From NCBI GenBank assembly GCA_011316305.1, contig SAUG01000094.1, positions 62,001-126,000 on the forward strand: a DNA stretch of 64,000 nt. The letters are read 5' to 3'. This DNA is from Rusavskia elegans (lineage: Eukaryota > Ascomycota > Lecanoromycetes > Teloschistales > Teloschistaceae). Shown here one piece after another: positions 47,661 to 59,465 of the stretch (position 1 is its first letter; each line of letters starts with the position of its first letter). A program made the translations under genes and the position numbers. The notes under the pieces were generated by a model. It had not been told where the DNA came from. It did not search any database and saw only the letters and a program-made list of their open reading frames with translations.

Positions 47661-50600
47661 ATGGTGTCGCCAGCCACACGATCAAGACCCCAAAACCCGG
47701 CAGAGGCAGCACCCCAATCGCACCCCGACCACAGCAAAGAGGATGAGCCAGCCAAAGCACCTAAGCCAAAGGGAAAACGAAACCCCGCCGATGCCATCCC
47801 CAAAGACAAAGACTCGGGAGTTCGGAGCAGACGTCGGAGGAGAGACTCACACCCAGCTACCGCTCAGCCTGCCCGCAACGATGGTTTCGACTCCCTCCTG
47901 GAGCCCTTCTACCAAGGCAAATCCATGACAGACGCTATCGACACGGAAAGAGACAAGTGGAATCTTCTGCCCGCTTTCCTCAAGGTCAAAGGTCTCGTCA
48001 AGCAGCATATCGATTCTTTCAACTATCTACTCGAAGTCGAGCTGAAGCAGATTGTCAAAACGAATAGGACCATCCTGAGCGATGTCCGCCCCAATTTCTA
48101 CCTGCATTTCACCGACATCTGCGTGGGAAAGCCCACTCGTCTGGATGAGAATATTACCGATTTCTCTCGCTATGATTGGACATCTACCGTCACGCCGAAT
48201 GAGTGTCGTTTGCGGGATTCCACTTATGCTGCCCCCATTTTGGTTGACATTGCTTACTGGCGAGCGAACCGTGAAGTCCGCCGGAAGAAAGTGCTCATTG
48301 GACGCATGCCCATGATGCTGCGAAGCTCGAATTGTGTCCTTAATGGCAAGTCGGAGATGGACATGGCTGCTCTTCATGAATGTCCCCTGGACCCTGGAGG
48401 CTACTTCATCGTCAACGGCACGGAGAAGGTCATCTTGGTACAGGAGCAGATGAGCAAGAATCGTGTCATCGTCGAGGTGGAGAAAAACAACGTCGTGCAG
48501 GCGTCAGTGACGAGGTACGATTGTCGACGACAGACTTTGCGTCGCTCACGCTAACCATCGTAGCTTCACCCATGAACGAAAATCCAAAAGTTATGTCATC
48601 TTGAAGAATGACCGAATCTACCTGAAGCACAATGTACTCAACGAAGAGATCCCAATCTGCGTGGTTTTCAAAGCGCTTGGGATCCATGCCGATGCGGAGG
48701 TGATTAAACTCTGCGCTGGCGAAGATCAAGTCTACCAAGATATCTTTACCCCCAACTTCGAGGAGTGCGCTAAGCTCGGAATCTTTTCACAGGTCGATGC
48801 CCTGGATTATATTGGCTATCGTATCAAGATCATCAACAGGTACGGTCAAAGAAGAATGCAACCGCAGGAGGCCCTGGAGGCTCTGGCTTCCGTCATTCTG
48901 GTCCATGTCCCTGTGCAAGGACTCAACTTTCGTGCAAAGGCGCTCTACCTGGCTTTCATGGTCAAACGTGTATTGATGGCACGTCATGACCCAAGATTAA
49001 TTGACAATCGGGATTATGTAGGGAATAAGAGACTCGAACTCGCTGGTCAGCTGCTGTCCTTGCTGTTCGAGGATTTGTTTAAGAAGTTCTGTCACGACAT
49101 CAAGATGACGATCGACAAAGTCTTGAAACGGGGATCGGAAGAATTTGACGCCCTAACTTGTATCCAGTCTCATACAAACCACATAAGTTCAGGCATGAGC
49201 CGTGCCCTTTCCACAGGCAATTGGGATTTGAAGCGTTTCCGTATGAAACGAGCTGGTGTGACACATGTACTGAGTCGCCTCAGTTACATCAGTGCTTTGG
49301 GTATGATGACAAGAATTACAAGTCAATTCGAGAAAACTCGAAAAGTCAGCGGTCCTCGCGCTCTACAGCCTTCGCAATTTGGCATGCTATGTCCTTCTGA
49401 TACACCCGAAGGAGAAGCTTGTGGGTTGGTCAAGAACTTGGCGCTGATGACACATATCACGGTCGACGACGATCCGATTCCTATTCGAAGACTTGTGGCT
49501 GCCCTCGGAGCCCAGGATATCAGCGCTGCGAATGGCAAAGATCTATACATTAGAGGAGCCTACTTGGTATTCGTCAACGGTACACCAATCGCACTCACAC
49601 GTCACCCTAAAAGATTCCTGAACAACTTCCGGAAGCTTCGACGGCAAGGGAGGATCTCTGAATTCAATAGCATCTTCATCAATCATCATTACCATGCGGT
49701 TTCCATTGCTTGTGATGAAGGTCGGATATGTCGGCCATTGATTGTAGTCGAAAAGGGCAAATCTCGAGTGACCAAGACCGCCCTCAAGTCGTTACGTGCT
49801 GGTACTATTGACTTTGATGGACTCCTTTCAAGAGGGATGGTAGAATACCTTGATGTTAACGAGGAGAATGACTCCAACATCGCCATGTACGAGAGCGATA
49901 TCAATGCTGCTACGACACATCTCGAGATCGAACCCTTCACCATCCTTGGTGCAGTCGCGGGTCTCATCCCATACCCTCATCACAATCAATCTCCTCGAAA
50001 TACCTATCAATGCGCCATGGGTAAACAAGCAATGGGTGCTGTTGCTAATAATCAGTTTCTCCGGATTGACAGCATCATGTACACGCTGGTCTACCCACAA
50101 AAGCCAATGGTGAAAACCAGAGCTATCGAGCTGGTAAAGTATGACAAGCTTCCGGCTGGTCAAAATGCCATTGTCGCTGTCATGAGCTACTCCGGATACG
50201 ACATAGAAGACGCGTTGGTACTGAACAAAGGGTCCGTGGATCGAGGCTTTGGCAGATGTCAAGTGTTCCGCAAATGGGCTACGACGTTACGAAAGTATCC
50301 GAACGGGATGGAAGATCGTGTCGGTGACCGCATAGAAGAGAACGACGCTCCAATCCGCAAACACGCCCTTCTCGACGAACACGGTCTGGCGATGGTGGGT
50401 GAAAAGATCAGTAGCAATGAAGTCTACATCATGAAGCAGGTTCCTCTCAACGCGTCGTCTACCGCCATTGGCTCGGATTACGGGAGTGGTGAGTATCGAG
50501 ATACACCGATGACCTACCGACTTGAGGATCCCAGTTACGTCGATAAGTTGATGATCACAGTCAATGAAGCCGACAGTAGAGTCATCAAGATGCAAACACG

Positions 50601-51348
50601 GCAGACTCGAAGACCAGAGGTTGGTGATAAATTTTCTTCCCGTCACGGTCAGAAAGGCGTGGTCGGCATCGTAGCGGAGCAAGTGGACATGCCTTTCAAT
50701 GATGAAGGGATTGTACCAGACATTATCATGAACCCGCACGGTTTCCCTTCTCGAATGACAGTCGGCAAAATGTTAGAACTAGTGGCCGGCAAAGCTGGTG
50801 TACTCGCAGGTGAATTCCAATATGGAACGGCCTTTGGTGGCAGCAAAGTTGAAGATATGGGGGATATCCTGATCAAGAATGGATTCAGCTATTCAGGCAA
50901 AGACTTTATGACGAGTGGGATCACAGGGGAGAGCCTCCCGGCATATATTTTCTTTGGCCCCATCTACTACCAGAAATTGAAGCACATGGTGCAAGACAAG
51001 ATGCATTCTCGTGCCCGAGGACCGAGAGCAACCCTGACGCGGCAACCTACCGAAGGGCGATCCAGAGATGGTGGGCTCCGTCTTGGAGAGATGGAACGGG
51101 ATTGTCTCATTGCTTATGGGGCCTCTCAATTGCTGTTGGAACGATTGATGTTATCGAGTGATGCACATCAGGTGGACATTTGTGAAACGTGTGGGTTGAT
51201 GGGGTATCAGGGGTACTGCCAAACGTGCAAAAAGACGGAAGGAATGACGAAAATGACGATCCCGTATGCGGCGAAGCTCCTGATTCAAGAGCTGCTGAGT
51301 ATGAATGTGATGGCAAGATTGAAGCTGGAGGACGAATTCCCGGCTTGA
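47661..51348 (+). CDS. RPC2: RNA polymerase III second-largest subunit
   Basis: Exons 47661..48514 and 48564..51348 (1212 aa); the 49-nt intron has a CTAACC branch site and joins VTR/S to FTHERKSKSYVILKN. Residues 1-70 are a charged, disordered extension longer than in yeast. The beta-subunit core follows: DSLLEPFYQGKSMTDAID, PMMLRSSNCVL, YFIVNGTEKVILVQEQMSKNR, the fork region, GYDIEDALVLNKGSVDRGFGR, the hybrid-binding GDKFSSRHGQKGVVG and, at the end, zinc ligands CETCGLMGYQGYCQTC plus KLLIQELLSMNV. RPC2 rather than RPB2/RPA2 is chosen from the N-terminal and C-terminal text. Confidence 0.93.
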
Positions 51349-51692
51349 AGAGTTGCAATGACCAGGATGTTCATGCATAAAAAGGGGTATGTCACGACAT
51401 ATGAGCGAGCATTGCATGGCGCTTGATTCTTGCTTGGGTATGTACAATGGAAGCGGCACGTTATCGACTTATCGATGATATCTCAAATATGATAATAAGA
51501 ACTCTGAATGGATGAAACAAGACAAACGCCAACAGCTGCCAAGACTTTCTCCGCTCCGCTCCGCCGGTACTTCCGCCACCGCGGTAAACTTACGTCATTC
51601 CGGTCTATCGATCTTTGTTTCGCCTCTCCATCACACATCAATCATTCCTTCGCCCCATATTAGTCCCTCAACTCACACATTCATTCACAGCA
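51349..51692. other. Intergenic region
   Basis: 344 bp between RPC2 and the small ankyrin gene. Presumed terminator and promoter; nothing distinctive. Confidence 0.5.
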
Positions 51693-52467
51693 ATGCCACT
51701 CCGCATGGAACCTTCAGCGGAAGCCCGCACGTCGCAACCCTCAGAATCAACAGCCCCCACTCCATCTTCCACCTCCACGGAATCCAAACCTACCCTTCCC
51801 CCCGAAGCCATTGATCTCGCAACTCGACTCTTCAACTCCGCCCGCACCGGTGACCTCCCAATCTTCCAACAAGCAATTCCCGCCGGCCTGCCTGTAAATC
51901 TGACGAACGATAAAGGCGATACTTTGGTACGTCATTCATTCGCTCAATCCCTACTCAATGCATCCCCTTTCTTCCACCCCTCCTTTACCCTACGACTTTC
52001 TTATCCCTTCTCCCTCCCTAATATTCTTTCCTTCCCCCAATCCATTGCACAATTCAACAACAAACACCCTAATGCCAACTTCCACCACCCACCCAAACCA
52101 CAAAATTCAAACCACCCAACTAAGCAACACCCAGTTGATGCTAGCATCATACCACACCCATCCCACCCTCGTCCGCTACCTGCTCTCCCAAAACGCAGAT
52201 CCCAATGCCCTAAACGACAGAGGCCAATCACCGCTTGCGGGCGCCGTATTCAAAGCCGCTGGTGGTGTACCGCGTGTTAGTGGGCAGGATGGAAATGGAG
52301 AAGGAGAGGGCGAAAGGACGAGTGGAGCGGATATGATTGTGGAGATGCTGTTGGAGGCGGGGGCGGAAGTGGATAAAGGAAGGCCGAGCGCGAGGGAGAG
52401 TGTTGAGATGTTTAAGGTTGAGAGGTGGAGGGGGAGGATTTGTGGTGGTGGTGGTGGTGGTGGGTGA
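51693..52467 (+). CDS. Small ankyrin-repeat protein
   Basis: Exons 51693..51926 and 52135..52467 (188 aa). The join GDTL-LMLASYHTHPTLVRYLLSQNADPNALN rebuilds an ankyrin repeat, which supports the unusually long 208-nt intron (donor GTACGT, branch-like ACTAAGC, acceptor CCCAG). Two to three ankyrin repeats lie at about 45-150, preceded by a Ser/Thr/Pro-rich leader and ended by a Gly run. A similar single-domain ankyrin protein is common in Pezizomycotina; its function is not known to me. Confidence 0.82.
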
Positions 52468-54400
52468 GTTGAAAAAGGGGTTAGGGGAAAAAGGGCGTGG
52501 GTTGTATGATTATGTGCGATGACGGGGGTATAGAGTGGATGATGGTTGTACATGTGCGGTAATAATGTTAAAGATAATGCTAAATATTGCCTTTTCTATC
52601 CTACGTCTTGCTCGAAACTCTATACCAACAATCCTTCCCTTGCCCTTTCCCTATGTTGTACAGTGTCTAATAAATTGGCTATCCCGCCCCTACGCCTCCA
52701 CCACGATCCAGCAAAACCACAACCGGTCACACACAACAAGCTTTTCAATACGAAGCCTCATGGAAGACCAAGGTATATCAATACTCGCTCTCACCGACCT
52801 CCCTCCCACATCAACGAACCAAACCCTATCACACACGACTCCAATCCACCACCCCTCAGTGTTGCAAAACATCAAACTCCAAAAACAGCCATTATACTCC
52901 AACCAAACCTACTCTGCGGATATCAAGTATAAGTCACGTAGCCCTTTTCTTAGAGATATGTTTTTCTCGATTATATTATTTCCTATCTTTTATCTACTCT
53001 TTGAATGATAGGGAAAAAAGGACGATGAGCGGCTCGTGCAAGTAGCGTAGCGGAGCAGCGAGGTTAATTTGATGAGGGTTTGGGCGAGTTGGGATGCTAT
53101 CGTGGTATGGAAGGAAGGGAGAGGGGGTATGGAGATGGTGATGATGCGGTGGGTGGTAGGTGGTAGGTGGTATTATGTGTATATCTAAACGGCATAGCTA
53201 TAGATCAAAGATGTCTAGCCCAGTTCATTGAGCTAGCTCCCTTGTCAATTGGCGACGACTACTTACCTACCACATCATCTTCCCTCTCTCAGTCGGTCGT
53301 ATCACGAATGAAATGCCGAGAGCGAAGAAAAGGAAGGGCTTCGTTGAGTGTTTTTCTGTTCGAGTTCGATGCAGGTGGCTTTGAAAAGAGTGTCGTTTGT
53401 GATAAAGGGATAGGGGGTAGCGCTTGATGACGACTTTGAGAAGAGGTTTTGTGAGCTATCTATCAGACAGGACTGCGTAAGTCGTACGGTTCTTTGGAAG
53501 CTTAGATGTGTGCGAGTGGTGTCGATGGATTGTGGATTCCTAGTAGATCAGTCAACAATATATGAATAATTATGACATTGTTGAAGAAATATAAAGAGTT
53601 CTAAAATGCGACTTATCGTTGTGAGATGGTGATTATATAACATGCCTGTACGTTCTATGGAGATGGCTCGCAAGGAGAGAGAGAGTTCATGTAGTGATCT
53701 TGGGCCAATGCTGCTGATCATGACCAGAAAAAGCAGAAAGAAAAAAGAAATAGGCAGAAGAGGACAGAGACAACTTTCCCGAGTATATATGATTTGACGC
53801 AGTATCTTCGCTTGATGAACGTCTCGTCATGAGTTGCTTCCCAGTCAAAGCATATCATGACCGTCGTCGGCTTATCTGCATAAAGGTGCAAATATTTTGC
53901 TGTTTCATGCAATTGCCACCGGACTCGTTGACTTAGGGAGAACAGAGGGAGCTTTCGAATGGAGAATTCGGGTGTTGCATGAAATACAGACACAATGGCT
54001 GATTGCCTTTGTCGAAGGGTTACTTTTGGCCCTCATTGTACTCGACGTCATTGGTATGGTCTTTGATATCTTCGATTGGTGAGCTTGGAAAGAAGAGCCC
54101 CGCGCTGGTTTGCAAGCGCCTAGTCACTGATGACGGGCAGGCCTACTGCTGTAGGACGAAAAATCTGGCCGAGGTCTTCCGGTAGAGTCTTTGCGAGAAG
54201 AAAGTTGAACCAAAGAATTGCCCATGTAAGCTCATTGAATGACCTCCTTTGTACTTATGAAGATGGACGTGGCCAGGTCTCTGATTGGGTATTCCCGAGC
54301 CCGCTGCTGACCTCCAGAGGAAAAGGGTAGGCGACGAACGAGACGAAATGATTTTTTCGTTCTCCGACAAGCACGATTGGAAGTACACTGGCCGAGCCGT
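52468..54400. other. Gene-poor 1.9 kb
   Basis: I find no supported gene. Open frames on the plus strand (52535-53008, 53167-53427, 54003-54185) have no domain, consistent codon pattern or splice partners. A G/T-rich stretch lies near 53090-53175 (GGTGGTAGG repeated). Confidence 0.45.
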
Positions 54401-54940
54401 TCAAGTAGTCTTCCCCTGTACAACCACCCGAAATCTATCTCCCATCCCAACCTCTAGATCTCCACCAAGCCGCTGCTCCGGCCATTGCTGAAATATACAA
54501 TAATAGATGATATTGAGTGCTTGCATTACAATATCATAGATGGTGAACTGATCGTCCTCGATGCCTACTTTGACTAACAAGATTACGGCGGTGCCCTCAA
54601 TCGCCATTGCCATGCTCTTGTGGAAGGTCCTCATGGCGAAGAAATCTCGCATGCGAGCTACTTCGCCGAGGGCAACGGTGGCGTCCTGAGGTGATATATA
54701 TTTTGCCGTCGGTGCTGGTAGGTAGCATCTGGAGGAGCGGAGCGAATGGGTGCTTTTCGTATTCTGAGGGCTTTGAAGTAGGTGATCTGGTAGGTCGCTC
54801 TTTGGTCTAACCAGCATGGAAGATGGTGTTTTGGAAGAGTTTGCCGCCGAGAGATCTGACGACAACGCACTACCGAAGGTGAGGAGGATGGTGCAACAAT
54901 AGATGAAGCAAAGTAGACGAGAGTGAAGTGAAGTCTTCAT
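54401..54940 (-). CDS. Hypothetical secreted protein
   Basis: Open frame of 179 aa beginning with a good signal peptide (SRLLCFIYCCTILLTFGSA, cleavage expected near residue 26). The mature part has a Ser/Thr-rich leader and then an amphipathic region (VALGEVARMRDFFAMRTFHK, MAIEGTAVILLVKVG, YDIVMQALNIIYYCIFQQW). I do not recognise the family. The C-terminus is uncertain: a donor-like GTGGTT at about 54412 could splice into a further frame down to about 54280. The size and secretion signal are compatible with an effector-like or cell-surface protein, but nothing more can be claimed. Confidence 0.5.
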   Translation of the reverse strand: MKTSLHSRLLCFIYCCTILLTFGSALSSDLSAANSSKTPSSMLVRPKSDLPDHLLQSPQNTKSTHSLRSSRCYLPAPTAKYISPQDATVALGEVARMRDFFAMRTFHKSMAMAIEGTAVILLVKVGIEDDQFTIYDIVMQALNIIYYCIFQQWPEQRLGGDLEVGMGDRFRVVVQGKTT

Positions 54941-55053
54941 TATTGGGAAGGATCGTGGAAGTGGTCAGAAAGCTCCATGGGGATACGCAGGCCCCCAGGA
55001 GTTTCTATTTATGGCATGGGCATCATGAAATACAATGGCAGACATGACGTATA

Positions 55054-55443
55054 TTACACTCGGAACAGAATATGCAAAGAGAATTGAAGATTAAAAAATG
55101 CTGGAATGTCACCACTTGTTTTCGATTGGCTCCCACTCATGCAGCCCGCCGGGACCAAGTTCATGGTGTAGGTGCAGTGGGTGGAATATGTCGCGCAGCC
55201 AGTGTAGCTGTCGATCCTGTCCTTGCCTAGACCCACTGCAGTCGGCAGGATGGCGCCTTCCGGTGGATTTGCGATAGGCGTACCGGGGTTGATGCGCTCC
55301 TTCTTCCTCAAGCCTTTCGCATCCGATAGGTCGTATACAACGGCTGAGTGGGTATTCAACCGGGCGAACCGCTTCAAGCTGTCGCGTGGAAAATCGTTCC
55401 GTTTGGAGACATCTGTCAAAAGCAAAAGTAACGTCGCCAACAC
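55054..55443 (-). CDS. Tentative small secreted Cys-containing protein
   Basis: 129-codon frame starting MLATLLLLLTDVSKRND, a short hydrophobic start. It ends with a cysteine-bearing segment (YTGCATYSTHCTYTMN, AGCMSG). A second frame overlaps it from 55486, so the true start or splice pattern may differ. No family is recognised. It lies 113 bp upstream of the other candidate secreted protein on the same strand. Confidence 0.3.
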   Translation of the reverse strand: MLATLLLLLTDVSKRNDFPRDSLKRFARLNTHSAVVYDLSDAKGLRKKERINPGTPIANPPEGAILPTAVGLGKDRIDSYTGCATYSTHCTYTMNLVPAGCMSGSQSKTSGDIPAFFNLQFSLHILFRV

Positions 55444-55486
55444 GACGCTTGAAAGCTCGGACGCGCTTCCCTATGCGTTCGCTCAA

Positions 55487-56220
55487 ACATGTCTCCTGAA
55501 ACGTCTGTACAGAGCGAGATAACAGCGAATAGGAGCTGGACCCGTAGATACTGCATCTCTTAGCGGCGTGGATCTCACTTTCTTAGCAGCAAATCGTGGC
55601 TCTGAATGTGGGGGGTGACTGATGAGACATCATGGTCTCGGAAAATTCGGTTCGCTTGAGTGGCATCCACTGTGGCGAAAGGAGAAGAGGTCCACATCGT
55701 TGCGTTGCGCTGCCTCTTATACCTCGTTGCAACCGATTTCATCCGTTCACTAGCCTGACACGGTTCCCATGCAGAGGTCCGATAACGTCAGTCGCTCTCT
55801 AAATAGTCTCTGTGATGCACTTACCTATGATCACTCGCCTGGCGGGTCCATAGGCTTCCATGGTCCATATCTCCTGCCATCGCCTGTACTCTGCACACGA
55901 CGTAGAAATGTGTGTTCTCTTACTCCTCTGACTCCGGTATGCCGACTTGCCACTTAGCGCCAGGACTAAAGATCGCCGTCAATCCAGGACAGCAGTCCAT
56001 CTTCTACCCAAGGATGATTAGCAGCTCAGCAATAAAACGATAGTGGTCCCACAACCAGCAGTACGGGAAAAATTTGCCACGGGACCTCCCTAGGGGTCAT
56101 GTCGGTAGCCTCGTCAAGAACACGGCTAGCCTGCGCGAAACCGGAATGCAAGAGAAACGTCTATTCGGTATATACAGTGGTTGTTCTCTTACCTCTTCGT
56201 ACTTCTATGCTGTAGCCTCA
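55487..56220. other. Intergenic region
   Basis: About 730 bp with no supported gene between the candidate secreted proteins and the 3' end of the dehydrogenase. Confidence 0.45.
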
Positions 56221-57328
56221 TCATTTATCGACATCTGTGCTGTTCGACAACTTCTCGTATTTCTTGAAGTGTTCTGAGTATGTGTCGATCTTGCCCATTA
56301 TGGCCTGTATCGAGTCAGCGTGAATTCCAAGTTCGAAAGTGATACTACAACTGCTCGGTAGACGTACTTTATAAGCATCCGATCCGAGTACGACTCTCAG
56401 CGGCGGATCCTTCATTATGGCTAGCTCATACATAGCTCTGGCACCTTTAATGGGTTCCCCAGCCTGTGTCATATGTCGGCCTTCGGCCCTTTTCTTGGCG
56501 TCTAGGTGGTCGTACGCTGGATGGCGCTTCTCGGGGAATACCATGGAGCGCCCAGACCAATCGGTCCTGCAGTTGGATCGTGTCAACAGCGCGTTTGAGA
56601 AAATCGACGGAATGGGTAATTGGGGAGTATCTACCGGAATCCTCCAGGCTCAACGCATTGGACTTTGATGTTCCACTCAGGCTTCAGCTCGTGAGAGATG
56701 GACTCGGTGAGCCCTTCGACAGCCCACTTAGACGCGCAGTAAATGCTAAAGTTCGGCACACTGGATGAATGTAAAGTCAGTACAGGATTATCTTGCGCGT
56801 TTCGTTATAATGAAGAGGGAATGACTTACCCTTGTTGGCCTGCAATGCTAGTCACCTGCTGAATCAACCCTCCACTCGGTTTCTGCTCCCTCATCACTTC
56901 CATTGCTTTCTTGGTCACATTCAGGAGGCCGAAGAAGTTGACTTCCATCTGGGTCCGGATGTGTTTGTCCTCTAGTTCCTCGAGAGGCCCGGAAAGCCCA
57001 TAGCCAGCGTTGTTGATGACGACATCCACCCTCCCGAATTTTGACAGGGCCTCAGAAAAGGCGCTGTCAATGTCCGAAGTTGAGGTTACGTCGAGTTTGA
57101 CGGCCAGATAATTCTTGGGGGTTGTGTTCTGAAAGGAGAGTTTGGATGGGTTGCGCGCAGTCGCTGAAATATTGTAAGCGTCAAGAAGCAAATAATATTG
57201 GTACCACCGGCAGGGAGCGTATCGTTAGGAGACAAACCAACAGCAATGTCACCAGCATCAATGACAATTTGGACTAAATATTGACCGAAACCTGTGCTGG
57301 TTCCGGTAACAAAGAAAACTCGAGGCAT
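56221..57328 (-). CDS. Short-chain dehydrogenase/reductase
   Basis: Five exons: 57328..57238, 57163..56830, 56760..56635, 56566..56368 and 56304..56221 (277 aa). Classical SDR features are all present: cofactor loop TGTSTGFG near the start, DVT for the adenine pocket, NNAGYG, and the catalytic YCASK motif brought together by the splice at 56830/56760. The tail (TDWSGRSMVFPEKRHPAYDH, MKDPPLRVVLGSDAY) matches a common fungal subgroup of NAD(P)H-dependent SDRs annotated only as oxidoreductases. Introns are 74, 69, 68 and 63 nt. The substrate is unknown. Confidence 0.9.
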
Positions 57329-57686
57329 ATTGAACACCGGTTTGGTCTTCAATTGCGACTAGCGGAATATATTTTATGGAATTGGAAGTCGAAAGTGTCA
57401 AGGAATCGGATCTGCCGGGATCCAACTTGCTGCAAGCCACACATGTGTGACATAATCTTGATAATGGAAGTCGATTGCCGAAACGCCTGCCGTTGCCAAT
57501 TCGGTCTACCGAGAAGCCTCCAAGATAGCCCAAAGCTTATTTCGACTGCATCAAGTTCGGACGACAACAACAACAACAACCCCTTTCTATTCGATGGAAC
57601 TTCTTGAGCTCACCCACAATAGCAAATCCATATGTGCCTACACAAGGTTGAAATCCACAGTCATATCCCCAGCTTCGACATGCTGA
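57329..57686. other. Intergenic region
   Basis: 358 bp. A short AAC/CAA trinucleotide run lies near 57567-57582. No gene is seen. Confidence 0.5.
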
Positions 57687-58310
57687 TTACCCCCTTTCCT
57701 TAGATTCTTTCTTCGAACAACTTTGCTGAGCCTTTGGCATCTCTACCTCGTCATCCTCGAACCACTCACTGCCCGACTTATAGGCTCGAGTATCGAATGC
57801 GCTGCTGAAACGCTTGCGTGCAGACGCTGTAGAGCGCTGATATGTTCGCCAAGCAGATTCCACGGCGTCTGCCCATGACTTTAAGCTATCCTGCTCGCGC
57901 AGTATCTGAGACGGTATACCAGCAGTCGGAATCGAAGATATTGGCGTCAAATCTGTGTGCAGACCGTCGCTCGGTAACGTGATGATAGTCGGAGGAAACT
58001 TTTATCAACGGGATCCAAAGATGCAAGAAAGAAAGGATGTCAAATGCTGAGCCGTTTCGACTGTCCAAGGTGGTGGGTCGTTTGTGTCATTGAGAACATC
58101 AGGCATAATGCTATCCTCGGTATAGTCCATCGTCAATTGCGTAAGTCCCAAGGTAGGTGATTTCTGGTTGACGGTCTGAATTCCGCGTGTACTGTTGACG
58201 CTTTTCAACTCCCTGTAAAACGAGGATGCTGTTACAAAGAGAGAAACATATGCAAGATACGAGAAAAGCATTTGATTAGAAAGAGATGAAGTAATGCTAT
58301 TGACCGCCAT
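57687..58310 (-). CDS. Hypothetical small protein with N-terminal hydrophobic segment
   Basis: Proposed exons 58310..58010 and 57952..57687 (188 aa); the intron is GTTGAT...CACACAG, 57 nt. Residues about 14-32 (MLFSYLAYVSLFVTASSFY) could be a signal anchor. The rest is polar, with ESAWRTYQRSTASARKRF and an acidic/basic tail ending in Lys/Glu. I recognise no domain. Frame continuity across the splice (FGS-HLTPISS) is the only support besides length. Confidence 0.45.
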
Positions 58311-59040
58311 GTAAAACGCGGTGGGATTCTGAGGAACAGAAGAAAGAACTCAAGATACCCAAAAGAGCAAAATCCCGTCTCCCGTTCGTGACATCATTAT
58401 TCGCAGTCGCGGAGGTATACATACACCTTTCACCAAACTCACGTTATGTATCAAATTTTATCTCCAAGGACTATCCCAGCAAGGTAGTCTGAATAGTTGG
58501 TGCCCGAAGTACGCGGTCAAATGCACGTGGAGACGTCGCAGCCAATGCAAAGGCAAACCAAAGCTGAAGGCCACCGGTTCAAATACCGTCGCTGACAACC
58601 AAAACCGCCTTCTCCAAACGAGGATTGTGACGGTTTCTTCAGGGCAGAAGAACCTTCAAATAGTGAGTCTGACGCAAGTCCTGAAGTTTTGCCATTCTGG
58701 ATCTTTTTTTGTTTTCTCTTTTGTTCTACAGCTGTGTTTGATGGTGAAATGTTGATTGCGATTGTGTTGAATGTTTTAATAGTTGACTCCTTCGGGACGT
58801 AGCCGATATCTGTGAGATTGGCTTTTGGGTTACAGGCGACAGCTTCGAAGTGAGAGAACCACATGGACACCCTATCGAACAGTCATGACAGCGACGAACA
58901 TCTTCGGACAAGGAGAGGGTTCGTTTTTGTGGACACTAATACCGCACGAGCATTAGTGTTGACGGCGTCCGCTGAATGCGAGTCGTCTGCAAGTGCAATA
59001 TGAAAGAGCTAGCGCGATAAAAAGCCAAAAAGGAAAAAAA
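58311..59040. other. Intergenic region
   Basis: About 730 bp with overlapping short minus-strand frames (58517-58911), none family-like. Confidence 0.45.
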
Positions 59041-59172
59041 GTTTAAGCGGGAGTCGAACCCGTGATATCAGATAGCCTAGTACTGAAACGAAAGGTAGAA
59101 GTCATCCACCCTAAGGATTCCCCGTAGAGACACCCCGAGTTTCAGTCCAGGCAGCAGCCACTTGGGCCACGG
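59041..59172 (-). other. tRNA-like Pol III relic
   Basis: On the minus strand there is an A-box-like TGGCCCAAGTGG (59157..59168), a consensus B box GGGTTCGACTCCC (59049..59061) and a T7 run directly after (59034..59040), the usual Pol III stop. An anticodon-stem-like pair CCTGG/CTAGG could flank an intron. The two acceptor halves do not pair (GCTACCG against TTAAACT) and the T-stem has an A-C mismatch, so a functional tRNA is unlikely. Probably a tRNA pseudogene or an unclassified Pol III element. Confidence 0.35.
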
Positions 59173-59465
59173 TAGCAGGTCAGTTTAGGACTCAGCTCAA
59201 CAGTATTATGTATGTTTGTTCACTCCTTCCCTTCAAATCTTGCGGTACATTGCCGCGACACGTACCTCTGTCTGGTTGGGCATTTTCTATTACAGATAGT
59301 AGTTGATCTGTATCCTTCGCCGGTGCCATCCATTTTTCCTGAAATGCTCCCTGAACTCTAGGATGAAAGTCTGCAATGTACAACCGGCACAGACAACCTC
59401 ACCGGTTACACAACACGCAGCCATGCAATGGGAAGTACATGGATATCCTGACACCAATTCTTACT

